Assembly: GCA_002633005.1 (NCBI GenBank)
Contig: NMRA01000172.1
Span: 13,977-77,976, forward strand
Direction of reading: 5' to 3'
Source of the DNA: Phoronis australis
Taxonomy: Eukaryota > Phoronida > Phoronidae
Length of the DNA stretch: 64,000 nt
Below are positions 1 through 12,700 of the stretch, in pieces; within the stretch, counting starts at the first letter, position 1, and the number at the start of each line of letters is the position of its first letter. A model generated the notes under the pieces. That model was not told the origin of the DNA and searched no databases. It saw only the letters and a program-made list of their open reading frames with translations. A program made the position numbers and the translations under genes.

Positions 1-180
1 GATGTTCTTCCTGGAGTAAACCTGAGTCAACCTTCCCACACCTCGAATGATGTTGTTCCTACCAATGATGCGGGTCATACTAGCAGCGGTACACTTGACG
101 TGACGGGAGACGTTCCTTTGCGACGCTCTTCCAGGACCAAACGTCCTCCAACCTACCTTCAGGATTTTGTGGTTGATTAA
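1..180 (+). mobile_element. C-terminal end of a gypsy-like LTR-retrotransposon pol
   Basis: An open frame enters the window at base 1 and ends at TAA 178-180. Its last residues read RRSSRTKRPPTYLQDFVVD, the basic/proline tail (arginine- and lysine-rich, then PPxYLxDF) usual at the pol C-terminus of Ty3/gypsy-type elements. The same style of tail ([14 protein letters not shown]) occurs in the broken pol on the other strand at 13.8 kb. The preceding residues are Ser/Thr/Asn-rich and low in complexity, as in linkers after the integrase. The body of the element lies outside the window. Family assignment rests on the tail only. Confidence 0.6.
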
Positions 181-1228
181 GTGTTATGGTATACTCCCTG
201 GACTTTGATGGTACCGATCCTAGTTCAAGTGTATTGCATGTATTGTGCTAATTTTTTCTTAGGACTGATAAGTGTTACTTCAGAGGACTTAAAGAGACAT
301 TACGCCACTATTGGTTTCCCGTTTATTACTTTACGCGAGTTATTCGTTTGACTATTTTTGTTAGTCCTTCCGGTTTCGGCATTTGCAATAAATAAACACA
401 AGTATTTTGAGTTCACACATTTACTCTCATTTTACTGGCGCAGAATAAATGCATTGAATAAATTCAAGTGAATAGTTAAGGTTTAGCATGCACATACTCC
501 GAACCTGTTTTTTCTGTGGACTTCATCTTAGGGAAGGTTAAAGTTGTTTTAGGTAGGCATTTATTTCAACATGTAATGCCTTGGTCCACATGATACATAA
601 AATTTACAGGATAACGGTGAGCAGCTTTTCCCTGAGGGCAGTGGAGTGAAATACAAATTTCATTAGATTAATCATAATAATAGGCTCCGACATTTTCATT
701 ACCTTCACAAATTTTTATTTATTACTTTATTATTTTGGGAGTCCCACCGAGTACATGTTTGACCTTTCTTCCAGTAATTCTGAGACTCCGAAGAAATGAT
801 GTGCAGGATCAAATAAAATAATAACCAAACACTGTATTTTCTACAACCTTTTCCAAAATGTGAAGGTTAAACAAGCTATCCGACTCGGAGAGTATCCAAA
901 AAAGAAAGTCAATACAGCAGCGAAGTTTATTGTATACTACTATGTTGTGTGTGTATATGGATTATTAGAAAGCGATTGCGTGCTGGTTGCCGGAATGAAA
1001 CTAAGCTTACGTGACCGGACGAATCGCGGTTCCGATAGACAAACACCCTGTGCAGTTACCCATACGCTCAGAGCAAATACCGACAGTGCTAGTCTACATA
1101 CTTTCTACCACAGGCCTAATCATAAAAGGTCCCATTGGAAAAATAGCAGTTTGTAGCGGCACAGTGTATACCAGGGATTTCCATTTTCAAATGAAGATGT
1201 ACAAACTATTCGCTTCAACTGAGCTTCA
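181..1228. other. Flank of the retrotransposon and upstream spacer of the receptor gene
   Basis: No gene recognised. The first 250 bases after the pol stop may include its 3' LTR: overlapping AATAAA signals lie at 387-396. I could not find a clear polypurine tract or second LTR copy, so its limits are unknown. The rest is AT-rich spacer with short overlapping frames that match nothing I know. Confidence 0.4.
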
Positions 1229-1417
1229 ATGTATGAACAGCCGCGTACACCTGGTGATGAATTGCCGCTTGTTCGGGCTCACGCCATTTCATGGCACAAC
1301 AACGACGAACCTGTCTACATTTCATTAAATGGAGCCAAGTTTTATTGGTGGATAAATAGCGGTTTGCTGCGTGATGAACAAGAATACGCGAGTCTTGTCG
1401 GCGAGATCACGTTTCCG
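1229..1417 (+). other. Unassigned open frame ending at a good splice donor
   Basis: A frame of about 62 residues (starts MYEQPRTPGD, ends LVGEITFP) runs directly into GTAAGT, a consensus donor. It is preceded by an in-frame stop a few codons upstream. It could be a first or internal exon of an unknown gene, or chance. It is not needed for the receptor, which has its own signal peptide at 1871. I do not recognise the protein. Confidence 0.15.
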
Positions 1418-1870
1418 TAAGTCAGTGACTCGCACATACGTATTCCATACCATTTGATTATTTAATTCTCATCAGAAACTACAGAAAAATATGTGAATCA
1501 CATTAGGAAGGTGGAATTATTTCACTTTGGGCTTTATTATTTGACGTGAATTCCCTGGCGGGGGTTCCACTAAATGTATGTCCTTTTATTTTTCCTTCTC
1601 CGTAAATCGGTGTTTCCTTACGCATCGGAAAGCCATCGTTCAGCTTTTGTTACCGAAGAATGTTTGTAGGCCTAAGGTATATGAATAATCGATGTACTTG
1701 TCATTTTACAGGGCCCTGACTGCCTGGAATTAATATATTGACTGACTTCTCGAAACTATTATTCATAAAATTTTGTAACAAAAGGTGGCCGTGCGCTTCG
1801 TGCTTTGCACACCAATTAATTTTGTATGGGGAACAGTGCGATGCTGAACATTTAGTGCACCAACGGTATC

Positions 1871-4800
1871 ATGACTTGCTGCAACTCTTGTCGGATATTT
1901 TTCGCAGTGATCCTCAGTGCATTTCCTTTGATTTTCGGAGGAGAATTGTTTAGGCATTCTCCAGCAGGTGATCTCGGAAACTTGACATGGCACATTGACG
2001 TCCCACAAGATTTTCGAGTCAAAGTCACAGTTTTGGTGTTTCGCGTGAGTGTTGAGTACGCATGTCGTAATGTGTCTCTGAAACTGACGTCTACAAAACG
2101 TTCGACAGAATTTCTCCCCGATCCTTGTCAGAACGCCTTAGGACGCCAGTGGATTTCTAATTCTACTGTTACAGTTGTGCTGTCGAAAAACAAAACTGAT
2201 GTAGATGTGAAAATATTTGCTAGGTATATATTAGAACAATCGAAGTACGATGGTGATGACGCTTGTATCCACGTCATCACCTCTAAAGGAGGCGAATTGC
2301 ATCTAAATACTAGTGTGTTTCTCAACATCATTAAGACAGAAGAATTGGCTTTGAAAAAAATCAAGTGTGAGTGGAATTTGGAAACAAATGAAGGTACCAT
2401 TGTGACACTTTCGATCACTGAATTTCAGACACGTTATTTTGGAAGAAACTGCACAGACGACAAACTTATTGTGCGTGATGGGAAAAGTCATGACTCTCCA
2501 AAGCTGGGAACATATTGCGGGAAGAAATCGCCGTGGTTCGTCAACGCGTCGTCTTCACATATGTCTGTACTTCTGTTCATTGGTTTGTCTGAAAGCGTCG
2601 CATTCAGGGCTCAATATTCCCAGGTGCCCAAGAAGTCCATTTCACCAGTCTTTGGCGTTTACACTATCTACGTTGAACACGGGACTAAGTATCCTATGCA
2701 GGCGTATTCTTTGCCCTCGGAAAGTACCCACGTATATCAGTGGCATGTCACCACCACGTACGGTCGTCTGCTACAAACGGATGTAACGACATTCTCAGTC
2801 CGCAAGGTGGCAGTGTACGATGCTCCATACTCGGTGTCGGCAAACGAGATACGTCCATTGATGTCCAAAAAATTCGCAAATGGTGTTATGTCCTTTAGAT
2901 ACATCTCTAAGTACTTTCAATCGTTTATGGAAGTACAAGTGCAATCAGAACAGCTCGAAGCGTCGTTCAACATAACGTTCAGCTCAATCAGAGGAAGCTT
3001 CAAGAGTTGCGGAGATGTTAGCTCTGTCACTAAACAATACTCTTTGGTCACGTTGTATCCACTGAATATCGTCATCAATAGTGGAAGCGGTGGACAGTGT
3101 CAGTGGTTTTTCAGAGCTACACATGTGCATAGATATCTTCAATTTCTACTTGAAAGTTTGAGTCTCGAATCCATTGATAATTGTGCTTATGAGGGCCTTT
3201 TATTATTTGATGGGGCAAGTACGTCGGCGCCATCTTACGGACCCTTCTGTAGAAACTCTGGAAGAATTCAAAGTTTTGTTACAAGTACTAAATACCTCAC
3301 CATTTTATATTACTATGCTAGTGATCTAAGGATTGCTAGAACTGTACTTAACGCTAGCATCGAGGAAACCTCTTGTAAAGGTTTTGTCTTAACGGAAGAA
3401 AGTACTATTTTCAATGCAACTGCGGGGTGTTATATATTTCAAAGAATTCCTCAACTCGTCCAGAAAAGAAACCACTATGTTGGATTTACAATAGAACCTG
3501 ACTGGTATTCTGTCGAAGTTACTATCGAAATGTCGGACTTTGCATGCAGAAGCAGTGAAACATTCACGTGTTCGGAGTATATCATGATAGATAGCTCAGC
3601 TATGCCGTTTTGTATTGGCTCCATAAGGTCTCTGCGGTTTGTTGTCGGAAGACCACTCGATGTTTACAACGTTCTTTCATTTGTATCTTTTTGCAGTTGG
3701 TCAAACGCCGCTTTCTCAGCTAAGGTTTCCATCAGCACACTGGTTAGTCCCATAGAGAATGAGTGCGCAAAAGGCAGCAATAGTCATCTTACGTTCGCCA
3801 AATTGTTGTGGACATGCGGATATCTGGAATACCCGCAAGGAAAGTACACACTGATCTTTGGTCTATCTTTTAACTCAAAGTGCAAGACGCAGCAGTCAAA
3901 CCCATCACATTACAATCTGATATTTCACCGAGCTGGCTGTGATACTTCCTTAACAATAACGGACAGAATCTACAGTGATGCTTGCCAACCCACAGTGACA
4001 AATTACTACCAAATTCATTTGTTAGATTATTGGTACCGTCTCCGATGCTCAAGAAGTGAATTTTTTCAGGTGCCCACTATTGGCGCAGATGCAGTAAGGA
4101 TACCATTTACGACAAAGTACAAATTTGCAATTGAATATAACCTCGTACTGCAACCAGCTGTAGACATGGATAATCACAATAAATGTAATTCTGGGTACGT
4201 GTTGCATAGAGGATCATGTTATAGGCATTTTTCCGCTGGAACGTGGGCGGATGCAAACAAGCGGTGCAAAGCCGAAGGTGGTGAACTTCTGAGTATCTTG
4301 GATGAGGACGAGTATGCGTTTATACTTGAGTGCATGCAGACAATTTGGAAAAGAGATATTTACAAAGAACCTCACGCCGCTATCTTTATTGGACTTTACT
4401 ACAATTCAGCTGGTGACTTGAAATGGACCGATAACAATCCTCTCACGTTCACACGGTGGTATACTCCAGGAAATGATGCTCCGCCATATACAGCACGTGA
4501 TTTTGACCAGGTGATCAACATCAACAAAGGACAGCCACTCAATGAACAGTCTAGTAGTTGCACATTGATGATTGTGCGCAATCCTTATGTTGGGGGAAGT
4601 TGGTTTAGAATCCCTTGTAATTACGGTTTTCGTCATACCAGAGCCATATGTAAACAGACAGCACGTAGCACTCGCAACAAGCTGTCCTCAGTCACAGCGC
4701 TGTCGAGATTCGTCAGGAAACCCCAATGTTCGCAGGATTGGACGTTCGCGAATGATTCTTGCTATCGCCTCGTTACTAGCTTAACAAATGTTAATACCAA

Positions 4801-7800
4801 ATTGGGGTTCTGGAGAGCCGTGGCTATGTGCCAGGCTATAGACAACGCTTCCATCGCTGTGGTCAGCCAAGATAATATAAATGACATTCGGTATCTTTTG
4901 CAACTGTGGAAACACAAGCCCGAATTCGGCGCTATACGTGTTAACGGAACGTTTGGTTCCACTTGTTTATTAATATCTAACACGCCAGACCCTAATGTCG
5001 ATGAAATTTGGAGATCGCTTCTTTCACGACTGAACGGTAAAGAGGAAATTCACCACTGGGGTATAACGAGATTTCAGTGTCCTGACACGTTGATGGACGA
5101 TGCCGAGCCTCCACGGTTGCTGAATGTTCTATGTAGAAAGCCGACTGCGCTTCCGACGGAAGAGTGTCCAAGTTGGTCCCAAATGAGGTGCGGCGACGGA
5201 ACCTGTATCTCCGTTAGTAGTGTTTGTGACAAGTCACGCGATTGTTTGAATGGAGAAGACGAGAAAGACTGCATCTTGGTAGAACAACAGGGATATTACG
5301 TGTAAGTACTCAGCAGAGATTTAAATAGTATTCTGAAAATGTAAAACAACTTTTGGAATTATTCGACCAAGCAGCAATTCGTGCTTGCGGAACTCTGTTG
5401 CCTTTTCTCTCTGCATATATCGGGTCTGTTTTCTGAAAAAGTTTAGTATGAATGCTATTAACGGTGATATAATGTGCATGACACAAAATGAGATAAAGTG
5501 CTTCTACATTTATTCATTATTTATTATTTATTCATTTAATAATGTAATATTTACAATGAGGGTAGCCCCATCAGTTCACACTGCTTTCCATAGGGGCCCC
5601 TCAGTAAAAACATACCGACAGTAAGAATAGCTACACCTACATAACTCAGAAGAGTGAGGGTAGAGATAGGGGAATCAAAAACATTTTAAAAACGGTATTT
5701 TCTACATGTTCATGCTTTCATGAAATTCTTTCGCAGGCAAACTATGTATTTTTTGCAGTTGTAACGATGGTAGCTCTGTGCCCATATCGTCCTACTGTGA
5801 TTACGTCAACGACTGCCTTGATGGAAGTGACGAAAGAAGTTGTAAATATCCTGAGTGTTCCGACGCACAGTTTACGTGCAAATCTCGACAGTGCATCTCA
5901 AAAGACAAGATGTGCGACTTTACAAAAAACTGTTGGGACGGCAGTGACGAGTTTGAAAGCACTTGTCGCTGGATGGAACGTTGTGAGCAGCTTAACGGAT
6001 TTAGATGTTTGTCTGGGTATTGCATTGATCCGAAGTTAAAGACTGATTTAAGATATGACTGTCCAGGCCAACTGCAGGAGGACGAGCACTTCCTTAAACA
6101 GGACTGTTTTCGTGGAGTTTTTGAAACGTTACAATATGGCTCTCTTATGAGTTTTTCAAATGTTCGCCCATATTGTTCGAAAGACAACGAAGTTCGATGC
6201 TTGCACAATCATCCGTCATGTTTCAACAGAGGTCAAACTTGCATTTTTGATGGGTTCAACGGGTGTGGCGATTACAGTCATCTTAAGGACTGTGAAAACT
6301 TCACCTGTCCTGGACACTTCAAATGCCCTTTCAGTTATTGTATTCCGAAACACAGAGTATGCAATGGAGTGTGGGATTGCAATGGCGGTGTGGATGAAAC
6401 CGATTGTTCCATCTATTCTTGTCCAGGTGAATTCAGGTGTCGCGGAGAACGTAGGTGTTTGGAACAGAGACTTGTTTGTAATGGTGTTGTTGACTGCAAA
6501 GACTTTGGAGACGACGAAAAGTATTGCGATTTGAATACGCCATGTCCTAGAGGGTGTAGCTGCTTAACTTATATTCTTTCTTGTGTTAACACGTCTCTAG
6601 CGGTTGTCCCCCGGGGCTTTATTAATGTGCGCGTGATCAAATTTCCAGGCAACAGAATTGTGATCAGTAATTCCACATCACTTAGGTATCCATATCTAGG
6701 CAAGCTAGACTTGTCGTATAACCAGCTAAAGTATTTGCCAGCATTCACCTTTCGAGGGCTTCCGAACTTGTTTGAACTGGTCCTAACGGGGAATATGCTG
6801 CGTTCTCTGAGCAAGAACATTTTTGATGGATTAGCACTTTCGCTCTTGGATCTCCGAAAGAATAGGCTCGCAACAATTTCTGCGGACGCGTTTGTAGGGT
6901 TGCAAAGTGTTGAGATTCTACGATTACAAGAAAATGACGAGTTCCTTTTCATTGATAAACCAGTCCTTTTTAATTTAAACGTGTCGACATTACTCACTGA
7001 CAACTTCCGGTTTTGCTGTTCAGTGAAAACCTCAGTTAACTGTTCGCCAAAAAACGACCAATTTTCGTCGTGTTCGGATATGATTGCCAACTCCTTCCTG
7101 AGGGTGTCCTTATGGGTTCTTGGTACATTTGCTTTCGCGGGTAACTTAGCTGTTTTTGTTTGGAGATTAAAAACGGATAGAGATAAGCCCAATTCCGTAT
7201 TTTTGATCAATTTAGCACTGTCAGACTTGATGATGGGAGTGTATATGATCGTAATTGCCTCTGTCGATATGTATTACGTTGCCATTGGTGATTATTATTT
7301 ACATGATCCAATATGGCGCAACAGCTTCCTTTGTCAGCTCTCAGGGGTGATATCATTTGTAGCATCAGAAATGTCAGTCTACGTGTTGGCTATCATCACC
7401 ATAGATCGTGTCGTTGCTACAGTTTTCGTATTTAAAGTTCCACCTTTGACAAAGGGTATTGGCGTTGCCTTAATGGTGATTGGTTGGCTTGTTTGGGCAG
7501 CTATGGCTTCCCTTCCGTTTTACGTGAGGCACGGTACCTCAAGGAGGACTTTTTACGGCGAAACCTCTGTATGTCTTCCATTCACGCTTTCTACTGAGTT
7601 TAATTGGATATCTGTTTCCGTTTTTCTTATTTTCAATTCTGTTGCCTTCCTGGTAGTATTTTTAGGTTATTTACTGATTTATGTCAACGTTAAAAGAAGT
7701 GCCACTAATGTCGGTAAAAAGTCTGTTGAACAAGACATCAAGCTAGCTAAAAAGCTGAGTTTTATCGTATTTACCGATTTTTGTTGCTGGGTTCCTATAA

Positions 7801-7967
7801 CAATTGCTGGATTCCTGAGCCTCAGTGGATATCGGGTTTTCCCAGAATTCTCCGCTTGGGTTGCAGTATTCATAATGCCAATAAATTCGGCGCTGAACCC
7901 ATATATTTATACCCTTTCTTCATTTAAGGCCTGGAAAAAACGCCAATCCCAAATCCGCCTCACGTAG
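1871..7967 (+). CDS. GRL101-like G-protein-coupled receptor: CUB-like, C-type lectin, LDLa, LRR and 7TM
   Basis: Two exons, 1871-5301 and 5759-7967, join in phase 2 across a 457 bp GT..AG intron (donor GTAAGT, acceptor TTTTTGCAG). The join completes an LDLa repeat (V|CNDGSSVPISSYC...), which supports it strongly. Product: 1879 residues. Order: signal peptide (about 1-24, RIFFAVILSAFPLIFGG); CUB-like regions (about 35-130, 155-250, 390-490 and divergent sequence to 760); two C-type-lectin-like domains (about 771-930 and 952-1092); one LDLa before the join (1098-1136) and about five more, some divergent (1145-1400); LRR N-cap (CPRGCSC, 1406) and about five LRRs (1434-1550); a CC..C..C hinge; class A 7TM (1590-1865). 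Receptor marks: NLALSD in TM2, DRV in place of DRY (1693-1695), CCWVP in TM6 and NPYIY in TM7. This matches LGR type C/GRL101 receptors such as the Lymnaea one, relatives of relaxin receptors. Ligand unknown. The cytoplasmic tail is very short (about 15 residues). Confidence 0.9.
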
Positions 7968-8081
7968 CTTCTACCAAACTGCGATTGTGCTTTTAAAGAG
8001 GCTTTAGAGAATACATCAACACCGTCTTTTTGTTTTGATATGTACATAATCAATTATGAAATGTTAGCATGCATCTCCAGT

Positions 8082-8198
8082 TTCAAAGAAAACTTGGAAG
8101 TCATCTACAAATTCGTTGTTTTGCCTCACTTTGATTATTGCGACATAGTTTACAACAGCACCAACAGCGAATCATTGCTTGCACTTGAACGAGTTTAG
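8082..8198 (+). mobile_element. Non-LTR retrotransposon reverse-transcriptase relic
   Basis: A 38-codon frame closed by TAG contains YKFVVLPHFDYCDIVYN followed by S..S...L..LERV. This is the usual sequence style near the C-terminal side of reverse transcriptases in LINEs of the Jockey/CR1/RTE kind (a 'vvlPhfdYc..vy' block, then 'l..Lq..'). No catalytic motif (xxDD) is present and the frame does not continue, so this is a dead fragment just 3' of the receptor gene. Confidence 0.6.
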
Positions 8199-9735
8199 TA
8201 TTAAGTCAGATATCGTAAGCGGCCGTGGAAGGTAGTATCACGGCATCAATGCGACTCTGTTTCAAATTACTCGAATAAAGATAAAAAATAGTCGCATTGG
8301 TGTTACAGCAGGCTAATGGAGATGAGTAGTTCCCTCATAAGTTTTAAAGTGAGTGGACTGCTCACTTAATTAAAATTATTGTGCGGTGAATATTCCAGGG
8401 GATTCGGTGGAAAACCCGAGTGGTTGATGCCACTATCCGGGTAGCATGCTGGTCAGGATCGTCGCTCGTTCACAGTTTTATATACAGTTCGCTGTCATTT
8501 TGCTTTAGACCTTAGACGTCGTTGTACATTGATTGTTAAGCCTTATATTGCTATGTTGTTTATATAAATTATACGCCAGTTGTTGTAAATGCTCAATATA
8601 ACTTTTAATTTGTGTGTAAAGTGTATTTTGTGAATGTTTTGTCCCTTTAGCGTCTTTGGTTTTTCTTTTTCCATTTCAGTTGACGATATCGAAATGGAAA
8701 GACTCTGTCGTAATGTAAAATGTTTTGTTTCAATGAAAGTCCGTTTACGCACGCACAAAGGTATAGACTTTTTTTAAGACGTATAATAAAAAAGTTATAT
8801 GTGGCGTCTATATATAGCTGTTCAAATGAAAGATCGGACCCTCGCGAGACTCAATCACGTTTATCAAACTGGACTGTTCATGTTGAGAAACCGTGCTAAA
8901 AGTCCGTTCCGTCACTGACCTTCAATTCTGACTTCAACAGGAGCCTTATGCGTCCATTTGGTAAAACTCCGAATATAGTTTTATGGACTTGTGTACTTAG
9001 TAGGTCTACAGTAGGGTTGATGCCATGGAATGTTCATGACTTAACGTGTAAGTCCTGAGACTAGGTATGTATTTCGTAATTCATGAGGAATCCAATAAAT
9101 GGAACAGTGGCCTTGATTTCTAAGGTACAGTTTTTGGGACGGGAGAGGTGCTCCCTCGGGGGAGTGGGCTTCGCTCCCAATAAACCAGTTTTGGTACGTT
9201 TCTATAGTCTAAAAATACAAGTGGATGGAATCAATCTACGTTTAAGTGAAACCATTAGACGAACAAGCCTACGTAATTTTCCAATGATGAGAAAAACATT
9301 TCACTTGGAAATCCTTCAACAAGCATATTGGTTTTGTTTTCACGCATGATAAGCTAATCGATCGAAAGATATCCCGTAAACAGGAACACTTGGTAAACTT
9401 CCGCCTCGTATGTTATTACGTTCTTTACTCACAGTGTCATCTCAAAATCTAATAAATTAAAGCTCCATGTTATTCCCTTCGACGGATGTTTTTGCAGGTT
9501 TATCCCTCAAAATCCAAGTTAGACTTTTCTATTCCAAATTGTAAAACTGCCATGTTCAAAGAAATTATTTGGCTATACCAACTGAAAGCACTTAGAAGCT
9601 CTCTATATATACTACGTAACAAGCTTATTGTGTAGAATTATTAACATTTTACAAGATACAGGTGTTTTGTTATATTTTAAAACACATCACTTATTCACTA
9701 ATACTCGCATTAAAATTTGTCAGCGTCAAATTCAG

Positions 9736-9741
9736 TTTATT
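9736..9741 (-). terminator. Candidate polyadenylation signal of the CARNS-like gene
   Basis: AATAAA on the minus strand four bases after the stop codon (9747-9745). It is unusually close to the stop, so a later signal may be the one used. Confidence 0.35.
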
Positions 9742-9744
9742 TCT

Positions 9745-12700
9745 TTAAAAATGCGATAAAGCTTCGTTCATGCTGCCAAAGTATTTTGAATCAACGAGAA
9801 AATGACATAGTTTCGTGGTTGCTCCGATTCTGGATTTATCTGTCGTCATCACGGCCAGTGTGAGCAGTAAATCCTTGGAGTTTTCGTACATCAGCTCCGC
9901 CACGGTCTTCATTCCTATATTCAGCATCTTGACACCATAGGCCTTAGCATTGAACAACATGTGACCATATGCCGTTTTTAACTTCTCTTTGTGCCGGATC
10001 AAGTTAAATTCATACGCAACGGCATGTGTTCTGGGTAAAAAGTCCATGTTACCAGGAAAAAGCTCAACACCGCATCGGAGCTGCGCATGCAGTAATTGTG
10101 TATCTTGGCCGTATACCTCCTTAACCAGAGTCGGCCAGCTATTGCCCCCAGGCCGTGGATTGATTTCGATGAGCTTCGGTGTGGCGTTACCTCCGTCACG
10201 AACGAGGTCGACGTTGTACACCCCATGTCGGAGACCTACAGCTAAGCAGCACTGGTACGCCGCTTCAATTAATTCAGCATGAACCTTGTCGCAATCGCCG
10301 CCTGGAAAAAACAGGGAGGTGCTCCAAAATTCCGGAAGAGGGGCAGCACCGCGTTCTCCAACAGCGCCGCCAACAAGCTTTCCTTGCGAAATCACCACAT
10401 CGACTCCATATTTGATCCCTGGCTGATATCCCATGACTAGCACCTGGTAAAGAAAAATCGCTTGTGAGTCCGTCAGTGGCGCGGAGGCAATTTTCAAGTA
10501 CAAAAGAATTATTGTTGTATCCCATCGTGGAGTTCAATAACACCAGGACCTAGATAGGACCTGGCTTTGAGAAAATATACGTAAGACTTCATGAGATTGC
10601 GCGAGTTATTGCCATGTATTTTAAATGAGAGCACTTGGTTTAGTAGATTTTTCTCGCAGCTGGACAGCTATTTAAATCTACCCAGATTTCACCCTCGTGG
10701 AATGTAATGGTGCAGATCAGCCAATAGACTCGTTGATAATAGTGCCCTGTAAGCACTTTACTGACAATCATGAAAAAGAAATGATCTACTAACCATAGTA
10801 ATGTGTTTGGCAGCTTAAAATTCACTATCGGTCTGTTTGGTGAATTACTCGAGACCACTTAACGTTACTGTCGTCTAGCGATGACAAACTGACTTAGTAA
10901 CGAATGGCGCAATTTCTCACCTAACCTTGTTTTGGCCGAAGTTATCCTTCCAGCTAGTTAATCAACCGTTACTACAGTAAGATGCCTTACGAGATACCAA
11001 ATAAAGTTGATTATAAATTCATGCCACACTTTGGTGGCTTACGGCGGCTTCGCCTTGTTTTGTTAGTGTAAGAGCAACATAAGGGTCCAATATCGGCTCA
11101 GTACGAAATGAGTGGGGCGCTATATGGAGAATTCAATGTCGTCAGAGACACACACTCCGGTAGGGGCTCGAGGTAAACACGGCGCGCGTAGTTCGTCAAA
11201 TGATACGGGGACTACTAGGCATTCCTCTAACATTCTCTTAAGGTGGACGAAGTTGTAGGTTTGAGTTGCTCAGTCACCCAGAGCTACATAAAATGGTCGC
11301 TGTGATGGAGAATCAGGGAATAAAGAAGTATTCATCACAGCTGCATGGCCCTGTGTTAAGTTTAAGGTTACGCGAGACCTCAGAACTGTCCACATTTGGC
11401 AAACTTCGAAACATATTATATTTCAGATATAGAGGTGGTTGATCAGATTCCAATGCAACTTTCAGACGTGCATTTATCCTCTGGTCTTCAAGCGCTGTTA
11501 GGAATTGTTTTAAAGAGTCAGTCGTTTCCACTTTGGAATTATGAAGTATGCCACTTTAAGGTGTTTTTATGAAAAAAAGTTACGTAAACAAAAACAAAAG
11601 ACTAAGTTAGAAAGTTGTAACAATGTTTTTGAGATTTTCTATTGAACACTTATGTCAAAACGTACGTTCTACATGTGTTTGGAAATCAGAAAGACTTACC
11701 GACTGAGAGAATGAGAGTTTTCTACACGTTGCCGAACCATAAGTCATTCCGATGGATAATTCGTCGAAGAAATTTAAACAGCTAGCTGTGTTGTAGAGAA
11801 CCCTGCAACCAACAGAGCCATTTCCACAAACAGGCTTCATGACAATAGGAAACGTCAACCTGTCTATTGCTCTCAGCAGCCCCTTGTCAGTGTCTACAGC
11901 GTAACTGGGTATGCCGTACTGAAAGAGAAAGTCGACACATTCTCCTTATTGTCTTACACAAAGTAGGAACAAGTGATTCTGAAGTGGCATTCGGTGGGAT
12001 GGGCTAAAGGATGAAAGTGGCGCGCCAAAGAAGGTAACAGCTCAAGAAAAGAGAAGGGTGGTAAACTGTACAGTACAAGAGGGAGGGGAGACTGGATAGA
12101 GGGAGAGAATTGAATGTTACAACACGCATACCCAGGTGCACAGACGAAGCCGAAGGTATTCACCAATGGCGTGTGGCGCACATAAGGTGTGTGGAATCAC
12201 GGGAAAAGTGAGACAGCGATGTCATTATATAGTAAAGTAGGTCAGTGGCGGATCTAGGATATCACAAGGGGAGGCCCAACATTTTTTCTGTAAACATTTG
12301 GTCCAAGCACGATTGTAGATGTGCAAATCACCGAATGGGGGGGAGGTCCACGAAATTTTTCTGTTTTTTCTTCTAAAAATCAAGCATTTTCCTTGATTCC
12401 CGAAGTATTATCCAAGAAAAAAAAGGTAAAAAAAAGAAAAATACGAAGAATGTGTCAACCAGCAAAAAGCTTAAGTACCACGGATTCGAACTCACGACCT
12501 CACTACTAGCGCGCCCGTGCTTTACCCCTGCACCACCACGACTAACTCTTACAATTACACTATGAGACCTACTTATTTATGATCCACAGCGTTTGCGCGC
12601 GAAAACTCCTTTTTGTAAGGCTTATTACATGCTTTTTTGTGCAATCAGTTCGTAACAAATTTGTTGTATTTAAAATAGTCTTCAATTGCCCAAAAGACCA

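Larger units (their letters stand above)
7968..9744. other. Spacer between receptor and CARNS-like gene
   Basis: The receptor and the CARNS-like gene are convergent here. A candidate polyadenylation signal for the receptor, AATAAA, is at 8274-8279. A LINE relic lies at 8082-8198. I see no other gene; the short open frames (for example 9083-9349) have no recognisable features. Confidence 0.5.

Noticed and set aside
11313-11531. Extra exon of the CARNS-like gene
   Set aside because: No convincing splice sites, and the neighbouring exons join in phase with the expected ATP-grasp spacing without it.
12480-12545. Possible tRNA gene
   Set aside because: A and B boxes fit, but the flanks do not form an acceptor stem and the block repeats inside a transposable element; it is tRNA-derived.
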